From assembly GCF_900112765.1 (NCBI RefSeq), contig NZ_FOMZ01000011.1, positions 124,001 through 188,000 on the forward strand: a stretch of DNA of 64,000 bases, written 5' to 3'. The notes below the pieces were generated by a model. That model worked only from the letters and a program-made list of their open reading frames with translations. It had not been told where the DNA came from and searched no databases. Origin of the DNA: Actinopolyspora alba (GTDB lineage Bacteria > Actinomycetota > Actinomycetes > Mycobacteriales > Pseudonocardiaceae). The number at the start of each line of letters is the position of its first letter. Position 1 is the stretch's first letter. Below are positions 8,372 through 17,360 of the stretch, piece by piece. The position numbers and the translations under genes were made by a program.

Positions 8372-8803
8372 ATGACACACGCCGAGACGCACCTGAAGAT
8401 GCACCAACTGTTCAACGAGCGTCGGTTCGACGAGATGGACGCCTACGTCGGTGAGCAGTACGCCTATATCGACCACGCTCGGGGAATCACCATGCACTCG
8501 CTCGACGAGTTCAAGGACTGGATGAGGGAGTGGTCCACCGCCTTCTCCGACGCTCGGGTGCTCGGCGAGTCGTTCGTCGAGGGCGAGTACGTCTCCGTGT
8601 CCTACTTCCACGGTCGTGGTGAGAACGACGGCCCGATGGGGTCACTGCCCGCGACGCGACGGCAGATGGACATCCCCTTCTGCGAGACGCTGCGCTACGA
8701 CCAGCAGGGCAGGGTCATCGGTGGCGAGGTCTACTACGACCAGCTGAGCATTCTCACCCAGCTGGGACACATCGAGAGTTCGAAACTGACCGGGGCTTCC
8801 TGA
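8372..8803 (+). CDS. SnoaL-like / NTF2-fold protein
   Basis: This 143-residue protein has the length and pattern of the SnoaL-like polyketide-cyclase/NTF2 fold: an N-terminal helix with MHQLFNERRFDEMDAYV, a helix with EFKDWMREWSTAFSD, then strands with FVEGEYVSVSYFHGRGEN. Members are small cytoplasmic enzymes or binding proteins with a hydrophobic cone, and their substrates vary. The ATG is well supported by AGGAG seven bases upstream. It stands alone between oppositely oriented genes, so context gives no function. Confidence 0.8.
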   Translation: MTHAETHLKMHQLFNERRFDEMDAYVGEQYAYIDHARGITMHSLDEFKDWMREWSTAFSDARVLGESFVEGEYVSVSYFHGRGENDGPMGSLPATRRQMDIPFCETLRYDQQGRVIGGEVYYDQLSILTQLGHIESSKLTGAS

Positions 8804-8937
8804 ACCGACGAGGTGACGAACTGACCGGGCTCCCCGAGTTCTCGCGGTTGGTCCGCGTGACCGGGCAGCCGTTCTGATCGGCCGCTCGGCCACGCGTGAC
8901 CCGCCAGGGCGGTATGCCGTTCGGTCCGGTGGGACAA

Positions 8938-10026
8938 TCAGTGCACCGTCTCACCGCTCCGTGCGCGCAGCCTGGACTCGTGCGTGGGTGCCTCGGGCAC
9001 GTGCGAGGGTTTGAGCGCGTCGAACTCCTCGCGCAGCACCGGGATCACTTCTTCGCCGAGCATGTCCAGCTGTTCCAGCACGGTCTTGAGCGGCAGCCCC
9101 GCGTGGTCGATGAGGAACAGTTGGCGCTGGTAGTCACCGACGTACTCCCGGAAGGACAGGGTTCGGTCGATGACCTGCCGCGGACTGCCGACGGTCAGCG
9201 GGGTCCGCGAAGTGAACTCCTCGAGCGAGGGTCCGCCGCCGTAGACCGGGGCGTCGTCGAAGTAGGGCCGGAACTCTGCCACCGCGTCCTGGGAGTTACG
9301 GCGCATGAACACCTGACCGCCGAGACCCACGATCGCCTGGTCGGCCGAGCCGTGCCCGTAGTGCTCGAACCGTTGCCGGTACAACTCGACCATCTGCTTG
9401 GTGTGCTCCGGTGGCCAGAAGATGTGGTTGTGGAAGAAGCCGTTGCCGTAGTACGCGGCCTGCTCGGCGATCTCGGGGCTGCGGATGGAGCCGTGCCACA
9501 CGAACGGCGGCAGATCGTCCAGTGGCCGAGGCGTGGCGGTGAAACCCCGCAGCGGGGTGCGGAACTCGCCCTGCCAGTCCACCACCTCCTCGTGCCACAA
9601 CCGGTGCAGCAGGTGGTAGTTCTCGATCGCCAGCGGTAGTCCCTGGCGGATGTCCTGTCCGAACCACGGATACACCTGCGCCTGATTGCCACGCCCCAGC
9701 ATGAGATCCACCCGACCGTCGGCCAGGTGCTGCAGCATGGCGAAGTCCTCGGCGATCTTGACCGGATCGTCCGTGGTGATCAATGTCGTCGAGGTCGAGA
9801 GGATCAGCCGTTCGGTCCGCGCCGCGACATACCCCAGCATGGTCGTGGGGGAGGAGGGCACGAACGGCGGGTTGTGATGCTCGCCGGTGGCGAACACGTC
9901 CAGCCCGACCTCCTCGGCCTTGCGGGCGATGGTCACCATCGCCTTGATCCGTTCGTGCTCGGTGGGAGTTCGGTTGGTGGTCGGGTCCGGCGTGACGTCG
10001 CCGACGGTGAAGACTCCGAACTGCAT
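8938..10026 (-). CDS. LLM class flavin-dependent oxidoreductase
   Basis: This 362-residue luciferase-like monooxygenase (TIM barrel) begins MQFGVFTVGD and carries the family pattern GLDVFATGEHHNPPFVPSSP followed by RTERLILSTSTTL and DGRVDLMLGRG. The family uses reduced FMN or F420 with O2 to oxidise small organic substrates; the partner reductase and substrate are unknown. The N-terminal sequence and the FATGEHHN block match the CE1758-type subfamily. It is followed by a small S4 protein upstream on the same strand but the gap of about 100 bases gives no strong operon evidence. Confidence 0.88.
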   Translation of the reverse strand: MQFGVFTVGDVTPDPTTNRTPTEHERIKAMVTIARKAEEVGLDVFATGEHHNPPFVPSSPTTMLGYVAARTERLILSTSTTLITTDDPVKIAEDFAMLQHLADGRVDLMLGRGNQAQVYPWFGQDIRQGLPLAIENYHLLHRLWHEEVVDWQGEFRTPLRGFTATPRPLDDLPPFVWHGSIRSPEIAEQAAYYGNGFFHNHIFWPPEHTKQMVELYRQRFEHYGHGSADQAIVGLGGQVFMRRNSQDAVAEFRPYFDDAPVYGGGPSLEEFTSRTPLTVGSPRQVIDRTLSFREYVGDYQRQLFLIDHAGLPLKTVLEQLDMLGEEVIPVLREEFDALKPSHVPEAPTHESRLRARSGETVH

Positions 10027-10127
10027 GATCCCGACCTCTCGGTGCGCTTGGACAACGGCTTTCGCGGTGCGAACACGGTGGCGGGCCCGGTTGTTCCGGG
10101 ATGTCGCCTTCGTTACACCATCGCGAC

Positions 10128-10340
10128 TCAGGCCGAGGTGACCCGCACTGTCTCCGCTCCGACACTGACCTCGTCACCCGGTGACAACTGCCGCCCACGT
10201 CGTGTCTCCGGCTCGTCGTTGACCAGCACCTCACCGTCCTGGATCAGGCTTTTCGCCTCGCCGCCGTGCTCGACCAGCCCCGCCAGCTTCAGCAGCTGTC
10301 CGAGCCGGATGGTGCCCTCGCCGATCTCCACGTCCTCCAT
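10128..10340 (-). CDS. S4-domain RNA-binding protein, YbcJ-like
   Basis: This 70-residue protein consists almost only of an S4 RNA-binding domain (RLGQLLKLAGLVEHGGEAKSL at residues 10-30, then DGEVLVNDE and RRGRQLSPGDEV). The size equals that of the YbcJ family, which is thought to bind structured RNA and may be linked to ribosome or rRNA biology. The ATG at 10340 gives the usual family length; a start at 10409 would add 23 untypical residues. Nothing in the neighbourhood suggests a partner. Confidence 0.85.
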   Translation of the reverse strand: MEDVEIGEGTIRLGQLLKLAGLVEHGGEAKSLIQDGEVLVNDEPETRRGRQLSPGDEVSVGAETVRVTSA

Positions 10341-10798
10341 GCGTTCGATTGTCCCCGAACTCTTGGCCGTTCGACGAACCGTTCCGGGAGGTTCAGAGGA
10401 GTACACCACTGGGGGGCTCCGCCCGGTGGGTCGGTCGGCTCGAGTCCCCGGGTGCGAACCCGGCCGAGCGGGTTGATCGTTCCGTGTTCGGTGTTCCTCG
10501 CGGGTTTCCGCGTTTTGCCCTACGAACAGTTTTCAGCTCTACTCGGAGTCGCGAAAAGGTTTTGTTGATTTGTCTTGTTTCGATTCGGTGTAGATTTTCG
10601 GGTTTCGAGTGTTCTCCTGGTCGTTGGGGGTTTTCGGTGGTCGCGGATGTGAATTTTTGTCGTTCTGCCCTATGGGGAGTGAATTGTTTTTCCTGTTGTC
10701 TTCGGCAAGTGTGCAGAATGTGGGATCGCGCTGCGGGAGAAGAAGGGTTCTGTTTGTCTGCGAGTGGCTCGGGAAGATTCGGACAACAGGAATTTTTC
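10341..10798. other. Intergenic stretch with lower GC content
   Basis: The stretch from about 10500 to 10800 is visibly poorer in GC than its surroundings, with T-rich runs on the plus strand. TAGATT at 10591-10596 could be a -10 element of the secreted-protein gene that follows, but no good -35 is seen. No reading frame here looks coding. Confidence 0.5.
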
Positions 10799-11285
10799 GT
10801 GTCCGTCACCACCAGGACTCTGAGTGCGTTGAGTCTGGCCGCGCTGACGCTGACCGCTCCGGCCGCCGAGCAGACCGCCGAGCGGCCGCCCGCCCCGTGG
10901 CGGGGAGTCACGGCGCTGATGAGCGTTGACAACGAGAGGCTACAGCGCCGAGCACGTCGAGATCAACAACGTCAAGTGCCTCTACGACGACGGAGAGCAG
11001 GGCTCCAACGTCAGCGTTTTCGAGGGGTGGTGCGGAGTCGACGAAAGCTCTCCGACGTCCGGGACGGGCCAGTACATCGAGCGGAAGCTCAGCGGCAAGT
11101 GCGCCAAGAGCTCCGCTTCGTTCAAGGTGAACTTCGCCAAGGTGGGCTGGGTGAAGATCAAGAGCAGCCGGACCAAGGGTTACCACGTGGTCAAGAACAC
11201 CAACAAGAAGCACATCGATGTCGACATCACCCCCTACAGCGGTTACCCGCACTACACGCAGCGGATCGAGGTCTCGGTCGACTGA
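10799..11285 (+). pseudogene. Small secreted protein interrupted by a frameshift
   Basis: A signal peptide is encoded from the GTG at 10799, which has AGGA eight bases upstream. It reads SVTTRTLSALSLAALTL followed by TAPAAEQT, a good export signal with an Ala-x-Ala-type cleavage site. This frame loses sense after about 10925. The convincing mature part is read one base later, from 10926 to 11285 (TRGYSAEHVEINN onward), with Cys near residues 19, 36 and 59 of that segment and a Lys/Thr-rich C-terminus. The frame of the mature part is closed by a TGA at 10920. One inserted or deleted base near 10920-10926 would restore a secreted protein of about 160 residues. Either a mutation or a sequence error explains this; alternatively translation starts at TTG 10926. 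No family is recognised. Confidence 0.55.
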
Positions 11286-11308
11286 TGCGGTGACCGCGTG
11301 ATCGGTCG

Positions 11309-11351
11309 AGCGGCGCCCACCGGAGAACGCGCTCCTCCGGTGGGCGCCGCT
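11309..11351 (+). terminator. Strong terminator hairpin
   Basis: The arms AGCGGCGCCCACCGGAG (11309-11325) and CTCCGGTGGGCGCCGCT (11335-11351) pair perfectly over 17 bases around a nine-base loop, 24 bases after the stop of the small secreted protein. The sequence from there to 11595 holds no gene; TAGGAT at about 11559-11564 may be the -10 of the next gene. Confidence 0.75.
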
Positions 11352-11595
11352 GTACGTGTTCGACCCCCGGATTCGGGTTCGCCGTGGTTCCCGGTGCCGT
11401 TTCGCCGGGCCGGCCGAGAGGCGATCGGTTCGGGAATCGTGTTGTGCGAATTCCGCTGTGTGATCGGGCGGGCCTTTTCCCGTAGCGTGACAGTCATCGG
11501 TGATGCCTCTTTCTCGAATACCGCACGAGCGAGCGAACCTTTTCGTTCGGTCTCCGAGTAGGATCGTGGCGGTGGTGAACGGCACGGAGGTGCCG

Positions 11596-12381
11596 ATGAA
11601 AGGGGCCGCGGTGTTCGTGCGTGACGTGGAACGCAGTCGCGACCTCGAAGTCGAGGAACTCGCTTCGAGCTATGCCTATCCCGAGTCGTTGACTCACCCG
11701 TGGACGAGGGTCAATTTCGTGACCAGCGTCGACGGTGCGTCCAGTGTCGAGGGGCGCAGTGGCGGGCTGGGACATCCCGCCGACGGGGTCGTCTTCGAAC
11801 TGGTGCGGGACCTCGCCGACGTGGTACTCGTCGGTGCCGGTACCGCGGTGGCGGAGGGCTACAGCGGTGTATCCCGAACCGCCGAACGGGTGCGACGTCG
11901 ACGTGCGCTGGGGCGTTCCGATGTGCCACCGCTCGCCGTGGTCACTCGCGGAGCTCTGCCGCCCGATGCCGGGGTGCTCACCGACACCGAGGTGCCAACC
12001 GTGGTGGTCACCTGTGCCACGGCGGGCAGGGAACGCATCCAGGCTTACCGCTCGGCGGGTGCCGAGGTGCTCGTGGCGGGCGAGTGGGAAGTGGACCTGT
12101 CGTGGACCGTCGCCGAGTTCGGCAGGCGCGGCTGGTGCCACGTCGTCTGTGAGGGCGGCCCCGGGCTTTTCGGCAGAATGGTCGGCAACGGTCTCGTCGA
12201 CGAGGTGTGCCTGACCGTCTCTCCCCTGCTGGCGGGGTCCGGTGCGGGGCGCATCGTCAGCGATCTCGCGGAGGACACTCACAGGCGGCTCCGGCTGTGC
12301 TCCGTCGTGCGCGCCGAGGACGCGCTGCTGCTGCGGTACTACACCCAACAGGCGGTCCGCAGACTGGACGAGGTGTGTTGA
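11596..12381 (+). CDS. Pyrimidine reductase family protein (RibD C-terminal domain)
   Basis: This 261-residue protein has the dihydrofolate-reductase-like fold of the RibD C-terminal domain: RVNFVTSVDGASS near residue 37, DVVLVGAGTAVAEGY near 78, the nucleotide-binding EGGPGLFGRMV near 197 and DEVCLTVSPLLAG. The deaminase domain of RibD is absent. Family members reduce 5-amino-6-ribosylamino-pyrimidine phosphates with NADPH, or have other reductase roles. As no riboflavin genes are near, the substrate is open. The ATG at 11596 follows GGAGG with five bases between; GTG codons just upstream lack such a site. Confidence 0.87.
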   Translation: MKGAAVFVRDVERSRDLEVEELASSYAYPESLTHPWTRVNFVTSVDGASSVEGRSGGLGHPADGVVFELVRDLADVVLVGAGTAVAEGYSGVSRTAERVRRRRALGRSDVPPLAVVTRGALPPDAGVLTDTEVPTVVVTCATAGRERIQAYRSAGAEVLVAGEWEVDLSWTVAEFGRRGWCHVVCEGGPGLFGRMVGNGLVDEVCLTVSPLLAGSGAGRIVSDLAEDTHRRLRLCSVVRAEDALLLRYYTQQAVRRLDEVC

Positions 12382-12515
12382 TCACGTCAGTGCCTCGGTG
12401 TAGAAGTAACCAGGGCCGCTGTTTCGAGTGGCGCACGACAAACGAGACCGTGGTCGGCCCGTTCGATGTGGCACATTGGTCGGGGTGATGGCCCCGACGA
12501 AGCGGATTGGTGGAT

Positions 12516-13385
12516 ATGCGGACGACCGTGCGCTTCCGGGGACGTGACCTCGGTGCTCAGCGGCCACTGGTGATGGCGATCGTGAATCGCACACCGGATT
12601 CCTTCTACGACAGGGGCAGGACCTTCGAGTTCGACGCCGCGTTGTCCGCCGTCGACGAAGCAGTGGCCGACGGTGCCGACATCGTCGACATCGGCGGCGT
12701 GAAAGCCGGTCCCGGGACCCTCGTGGGGGTGGACGAGGAGATCGAGCGTACCGCTCCGTTCGTGACGGAGGTGCGGCGGAACTTCCCCGAGCTGGTGATC
12801 AGCGTGGACACCTGGCGACACGAGGTGGGGCGTGCGGTGTGCGTGCGGGGAGCCGACCTGCTCAACGACACCTGGGCCGGGGCCGATCCCAAGCTGGTCG
12901 AGGTCGCGGCCGAGTTCCGGGCGGGTTATGTGTGTTCGCACACCGGCGGTGCCGTGCCACGCACCCGTCCGCACCGCGTGCGCTACGAGGACGTGGTGCG
13001 TTCCGTGGTGGAGGAGACCACGCGACAGGCGGAACGAGCCGCCGAGATCGGTGTTCCCGAGGACGGCATCCTCATCGATCCGACCCACGATTTCGGCAAG
13101 AACACCAGACACAGTCTGGCTCTGCTGCGGCACACCGATCAACTGGTGGCGACCGGATGGCCGGTGCTGATGGCACTTTCGAACAAGGACTTCGTCGGTG
13201 AGACGCTCGGCACCGAGCTGTCCGAGCGTGTGACGGGAACCCTGGCGGCCACCGCGCTGGCCGCCCGTGACGGAGCCGCCGTGTTCCGGGCGCACGAAGT
13301 ACGGCAGACGCGCCAGGTGCTGGACATGGTCGCGGGCATCGCAGGAGAGCGAGAACCCGCCTCGACCGTGCGCGGCCTGGCCTGA
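12516..13385 (+). CDS. folP2: Dihydropteroate synthase homologue, FolP2 type
   Basis: This TIM-barrel protein of about 289 residues belongs to the dihydropteroate synthase family. The first pterin-binding block reads MAIVNRTPDSFYDRG where true synthases have NVTPDSFSDGG. ADIVDIGGVKAGPGT replaces the usual DIGGES-type block, and NDTWAG replaces NDV. These are the differences seen in mycobacterial FolP2, which stands next to gpgS and lacks measurable synthase activity. The gene here is likewise directly followed by a gpgS homologue, with 80 bases between. I therefore read it as the FolP2 paralogue with an unknown role, not the folate enzyme. TTG at 12507 and GTG at 12510 are alternative starts. 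Confidence 0.85.
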   Translation: MRTTVRFRGRDLGAQRPLVMAIVNRTPDSFYDRGRTFEFDAALSAVDEAVADGADIVDIGGVKAGPGTLVGVDEEIERTAPFVTEVRRNFPELVISVDTWRHEVGRAVCVRGADLLNDTWAGADPKLVEVAAEFRAGYVCSHTGGAVPRTRPHRVRYEDVVRSVVEETTRQAERAAEIGVPEDGILIDPTHDFGKNTRHSLALLRHTDQLVATGWPVLMALSNKDFVGETLGTELSERVTGTLAATALAARDGAAVFRAHEVRQTRQVLDMVAGIAGEREPASTVRGLA

Positions 13386-13465
13386 CCGCTGTGCCGTTCC
13401 CGCGCGGACGAGGTGTTCGGGGCGGCAGGAAGCATCCGAGCTGCTGGGAGCAGTGACCAAGAAAC

Positions 13466-14464
13466 ATGACACCCGAGGCCGAGCGGTGGTTCGCCGCTCG
13501 CAGCTGGCAGGACCCGTCCTGGTCGGTCGAGGAACTGACACGACTGAAAGAAGCTCGTCGAGTCAGTGTCGTGCTGCCCGCGCTGAACGAGCAGGACACG
13601 ATCGCCCCCATCATCGCCGAGCTCCTGCCGCTGGCGGAACCGGACGGGGCGGGAGAAGCCCTGGTCGACGAGATCGTGGTGCTCGACTCCGGTTCCACGG
13701 ATCACACCCGCGAGTTCGCCCAGTGTGCCGGTGCCCGTGTGGTGGCCCGCGAGGACGTGCTGCCCGAGTTCGAGCCCCGGGCGGGCAAGGGAGAGGTGCT
13801 GTGGCGCTCGTTGGCTGCCGTTTCCGGCGATCTTCTGGTGTTCCTCGACTCGGACCTGGTCGATTTCGACGCCCGGTTCGTTCCGGCATTGCTCGGTCCC
13901 CTGCTCACCGGTGACGAGCCGGTACTGGTCAAGGGCTTCTACCGGCGACCGTTGCGGTTGCCGCGGGAAGGTGTGCGCCAGGAAGAGGGAGGCGGGCGCG
14001 TCACCGAGCTGCTGGCTCGCCCCGTGCTTTCCGCTGTGCGCCCCGACCTGGCGGGCGTGGTTCAGCCCCTGGGCGGCGAGTACGCGGCCCGCCGCGGGTT
14101 TCTGGAATCCGTCCCCTTCGCCCCGGGCTATGGTGTGGAGACCGGACTGCTCATCGACGCCTACGATCGCCACGGCCTCGACGGACTGGCCCAGGTCAAT
14201 CTCGGAGTGCGCAAGCACCGCAATCGAGGACTGCTACAGCTCGGGGTGATGTCCCGGCAGATTCTGGCCGCCGCCCTGTCCCGCACGGAGGGGAACTCCT
14301 TCCCGGACGGAGCTCTCGACGATTCGCGCGATGAGGTCTCCTGCCCCCAGGAGATTTCCTACACCCAGTTCGTCCAGTCCGACTCGGAGTGGGTGCCGCA
14401 CGATCAGCCGATTCCGACGGCGGAGCGTCCACCGCTGCGTAGCCTGCGGCGGAACTCGAGGTGA
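13466..14464 (+). CDS. gpgS: Glucosyl-3-phosphoglycerate synthase
   Basis: This 332-residue retaining glycosyltransferase is of GT81/GT2-like fold. Visible are the nucleotide-binding start VVLPALNEQDTI, LDSGSTDHT, the metal-binding DSD in FLDSDLVDFD, a Lys-rich acceptor region (VLVKGFYRRPL) and GYGVETGLLID followed by NLGVRKHRNR. It transfers glucose from a nucleotide sugar to 3-phosphoglycerate, the first step to glucosylglycerate and methylglucose polysaccharides in actinobacteria; glucosylglycerate is also a compatible solute. The neighbour on the same strand is the folP2-like gene, the arrangement known from mycobacteria. The phosphatase partner is not in the window. Confidence 0.92.
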   Translation: MTPEAERWFAARSWQDPSWSVEELTRLKEARRVSVVLPALNEQDTIAPIIAELLPLAEPDGAGEALVDEIVVLDSGSTDHTREFAQCAGARVVAREDVLPEFEPRAGKGEVLWRSLAAVSGDLLVFLDSDLVDFDARFVPALLGPLLTGDEPVLVKGFYRRPLRLPREGVRQEEGGGRVTELLARPVLSAVRPDLAGVVQPLGGEYAARRGFLESVPFAPGYGVETGLLIDAYDRHGLDGLAQVNLGVRKHRNRGLLQLGVMSRQILAAALSRTEGNSFPDGALDDSRDEVSCPQEISYTQFVQSDSEWVPHDQPIPTAERPPLRSLRRNSR

Positions 14465-14524
14465 TGAACACGGCAACGATCTCCGCCGGGCACGATTGAC
14501 GGGCACGATTGAGACGAGGCGAAC

Positions 14525-15271
14525 ATGCTGGTAGCGGCCGGAGTATTCCCCCATCCCCCGGTGCTGGTTCCCGGGGTGGCCGGGCACCGGGCGGCGGATC
14601 TCGACGGGATGCGAGCCAACTGCGAGCTGGCTGTCACCCGGCTGTTCGACAACGACCCCGATCTGGTCGTGGTGCTCGGCGGGGACGATCGCACCGCGTG
14701 TCACGGCTCGGACGTCACGGGCACGCTGGCCCCGTACGGACTGGACATGACCTTCGGCGACGGAAGTGCCCGACTGCCGTTGTCGCTGACGATCGGACGT
14801 TGGCTGCTCGAGTCGCACATCGATCGGGCGGCCCGCGAGTTCCACTCGGTGGCCTGGAACGCCACCCCGGCCGAGTGCTTCCGGCTGGGGGAGCGGATCG
14901 CCGACCGTGCCGCACGGGTGGCACTGCTGGTGCTGGGGGACGGTTCGGCGTGTCGCACGGAACGTTCACCGGGGTTTCTGGAGCCGGACGCCGTCGCCTA
15001 CGACGACCACGTGGCCGAGGCGCTGCGCTGCGGGGACACCACCGCGCTCGCCGCGTTGCGGCCGAAGACCGCCGACCGGTTGCTGGTGGCCGGACGCCCG
15101 GCCTGGCAGGTACTCGCCGGGGCCGCTTCCGAACGCTCACCGAGCGGTGAGCTGCTGGACTACAGCGCGCCCTACGGAGTCGGGTACTTCGTCGCCACTT
15201 GGCTGTTCGACAGTGCTTTCCCGAGTTCGGGCCGTTCGGAGCCGGATCGGGCGGAAACCCGCGCCGAGTGA
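14525..15271 (+). CDS. Class III extradiol dioxygenase-like domain protein
   Basis: This 248-residue protein starts MLVAAGVFPHPPVLVPGV, the N-terminal pattern of LigB-like class III extradiol dioxygenase folds, with DLVVVLGGDD near residue 45 and a C-terminal YSAPYGVGYFVATWL. The family relatives in actinobacteria are conserved proteins of unknown function; a catalytic iron site cannot be confirmed since only scattered His residues are seen. It lies 60 bases after gpgS on the same strand and may share its transcript. Confidence 0.75.
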   Translation: MLVAAGVFPHPPVLVPGVAGHRAADLDGMRANCELAVTRLFDNDPDLVVVLGGDDRTACHGSDVTGTLAPYGLDMTFGDGSARLPLSLTIGRWLLESHIDRAAREFHSVAWNATPAECFRLGERIADRAARVALLVLGDGSACRTERSPGFLEPDAVAYDDHVAEALRCGDTTALAALRPKTADRLLVAGRPAWQVLAGAASERSPSGELLDYSAPYGVGYFVATWLFDSAFPSSGRSEPDRAETRAE

Positions 15272-15303
15272 GCGTCTCGGCGAACCCCGTCGACGGACTC
15301 CTG

Positions 15304-16641
15304 TCAGGTCCGGACCGAGCTCTGTGCCTCCTGCTCGCCACGTAGGTTCGGCAGCTCGGGTGAGGAGGTGTCCAGTGGCACCGTGCCGGAACGGACCATG
15401 CCCAGCTGCACGCACTGCCGTTTGGTGGTGGCCTCCAGCAGCCAGTCGATGGCCACCCGCAGCCGGTTCGTCGGCATCGCCATGAGGTGATAACCCCTGG
15501 TGACCGCTTTGGCGGCGAAACCGGACAGTGGAATGTGCAGTGGATTGGCGGCTGCCTCGCGTGCCCCTAGGTCCACGACGAACCCGAGGTCGCGGTGGTG
15601 ATAGCCGTTGAGCCGTTCGCCCCGCAGCGAGGCGAGCACGTTGCTGCCCGCCAGTTTGCCCTGACGCGTGGCGTGCTGGGCGGTCATGGCCGTGAGCCGG
15701 CCGGGGTTGGCGCGGTCGGGAACAGCCGCGGCGTCGCCGCAGGCGAAAACGTGCGGATACCCGGGCACCGTCAGCGTCTCGTCGACCGTGATCCTGCCTT
15801 CCGTGGTCTCCAGACCCAGCGACTGCACCAGCGGGTCGGGACGTACACCGACGCACCAGATCAGTGACCGCGTCGCCACCTGTTGGCCGCTGTCGAGGGT
15901 GACACCGCTCTCGGTGGCTTCGCTGATCGAGGTTTCGGTCAGCAGCTCCACGCCCCGCCTCCGGAGTACGTCGGTGGCGGTACTGGACAGCCGTCGGTCG
16001 AGGCCGGGAAGTACCCGGGGAGCCACGTCGAGCAGCTTCCACCGAATCTCCTGGTCACGCAGCTCCGGATGGCGTTCCGCCAGGATGCGGGTGAACTCGG
16101 GACCCTGTGCCGCGATCTCGGTTCCGGTGTAGCCGGCTCCGACCACCACGAACGTGCAGCGGGCGTCCCGCTCGGCCTGGTCGTCGGTGGCGGCCGCGAG
16201 CTCGATCTGCCTGGTGACGTGATCCCGGAAGTACAGTGCTTCCGGTACTCCCCGGAAGCCGTGTCCGTGCGTGGCCAGCCCGGGGATCGGCAGAAGCTTG
16301 TTGACGCTGCCCGCGGCCAGGATCAGCCTGTCGAAGTTCACCGACCCCGTGTTGTCCTCGGGATCGGTGTAGGTGAGGTAGCGGGCTTCCGGGTCGATCC
16401 GGTCCACCTCGCCCAGTACCAGCCGAACAGCGGGCAGTGTGCCCGGCAGCGAGACCGTGATCGCGCGCGGGTCGAGGATCCCGGAAGCGACCTCGGGCAG
16501 CAGCGGCAAGTACAGAAAGTAGTCGGTGGGGTTGACGAGGATGATCTCGGTTTCGTCCGGTCCGGTGTTCTTGGCGAGCTGTTCGGCCGCGTGGTAGCCG
16601 GCGAATCCGCCCCCGACGATCACTACTCGAGTGTGTCCCAT
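15304..16641 (-). CDS. Type II NADH dehydrogenase (NAD(P)/FAD-dependent oxidoreductase)
   Basis: This 445-residue flavoprotein has two Rossmann-type dinucleotide folds. The FAD site is VVIVGGGFAGYHAAEQL at residues 6-22 and the NADH site FVVVGAGYTGTEIA near 172. The conserved PLLPEVASG and the FACGDAAAVPD flavin-ribityl block are also present. These match single-subunit NDH-2 enzymes, which pass electrons from NADH to menaquinone at the inner face of the membrane without pumping protons. The C-terminal region has amphipathic segments that would bind the membrane. It diverges from an AhpD-like gene across a 316-base gap. Confidence 0.9.
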   Translation of the reverse strand: MGHTRVVIVGGGFAGYHAAEQLAKNTGPDETEIILVNPTDYFLYLPLLPEVASGILDPRAITVSLPGTLPAVRLVLGEVDRIDPEARYLTYTDPEDNTGSVNFDRLILAAGSVNKLLPIPGLATHGHGFRGVPEALYFRDHVTRQIELAAATDDQAERDARCTFVVVGAGYTGTEIAAQGPEFTRILAERHPELRDQEIRWKLLDVAPRVLPGLDRRLSSTATDVLRRRGVELLTETSISEATESGVTLDSGQQVATRSLIWCVGVRPDPLVQSLGLETTEGRITVDETLTVPGYPHVFACGDAAAVPDRANPGRLTAMTAQHATRQGKLAGSNVLASLRGERLNGYHHRDLGFVVDLGAREAAANPLHIPLSGFAAKAVTRGYHLMAMPTNRLRVAIDWLLEATTKRQCVQLGMVRSGTVPLDTSSPELPNLRGEQEAQSSVRT

Positions 16642-16957
16642 CGCGTTCCCAACTGGTCGGTTCCTCTCCGTTTCCGCCTACCCGAGACAGGACTCGATCA
16701 AACCGGCGATGCTCCCCGAACCGGGGGTGCTCTTCGGAACCATCGTGGCCGGTATCGAAAGACCGAAGACTCTAGTGCCGTCGGGGAGCCAGGCCGCACG
16801 ATGAAGGAGTCGAAGCGGTCGCCAGCGGCTCGGTCCGCCGCGATGTCCGGTGCTTTCGTTACCGCTGCGTTGCGGCGGAAGCCACGGGGCACGGGCATCG
16901 CGCGGCCGGGTTCGCTCGCGTGCCGGTCACGTGACGGAAAGCGCAGGTGCGGCAATC
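16642..16957. other. Divergent intergenic region
   Basis: This region must hold the promoters of the NDH-2 gene (leftward) and the AhpD-like gene (rightward). I find no clear hexamer pair or operator palindrome and no coding frame. Confidence 0.4.
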
Positions 16958-17356
16958 ATGACTACCACCACACTGACCCGGGCCGAGGTGGAGGCCGACA
17001 TCAGGGACACCCTCGGTCTGGTACCCACGTTCTTCTCCCGGATCCCCGACGAGCTGCTCGCCCCGGAGTGGGAGATCTTCAAGCGCCTGGAACTCGAGCA
17101 GACGTTGATTCCCAACAAGTACAAGGAACTGATGGGGGTGGCGCTGCACGCCGAGACCAAGTGCTACTACTGCACCCTCTTCCACACCGAGGCGGCGAAA
17201 CTCTTCGGCGCCAGTGACGAGGAGATCCAGGAGGCGGTGCACTACGCCAAGAGCACCCTGGGGTGGAGCGCCTACCTGAACGGCATTCGGGAGGACTACG
17301 ACAACTTCGCCGCGGAGCTGACCCGTATCGGCGATTACCTCGGTTCCCGGGGTTGA
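16958..17356 (+). CDS. Carboxymuconolactone decarboxylase / AhpD-like protein
   Basis: This 132-residue protein has the AhpD-type active site CYYCTLFH (C69, C72, H76), preceded by KELMGVALHAETK. Such proteins are thiol-disulfide or peroxidase partners working with peroxiredoxins, or are small alkylhydroperoxidase-like enzymes. The all-helical fold is usually a trimer. The ATG at 16958 gives the normal family length. The next gene begins five bases after the stop, so the pair is an operon. Divergence from NDH-2 suggests a redox role. Confidence 0.87.
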   Translation: MTTTTLTRAEVEADIRDTLGLVPTFFSRIPDELLAPEWEIFKRLELEQTLIPNKYKELMGVALHAETKCYYCTLFHTEAAKLFGASDEEIQEAVHYAKSTLGWSAYLNGIREDYDNFAAELTRIGDYLGSRG

Positions 17357-17360
17357 GCTC

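Noticed and set aside
10410-10475. tRNA-like GC-rich fold after the S4 gene
   Set aside because: The loop reads GTGCGAACC instead of TTCGANNCC and no cloverleaf can be built.
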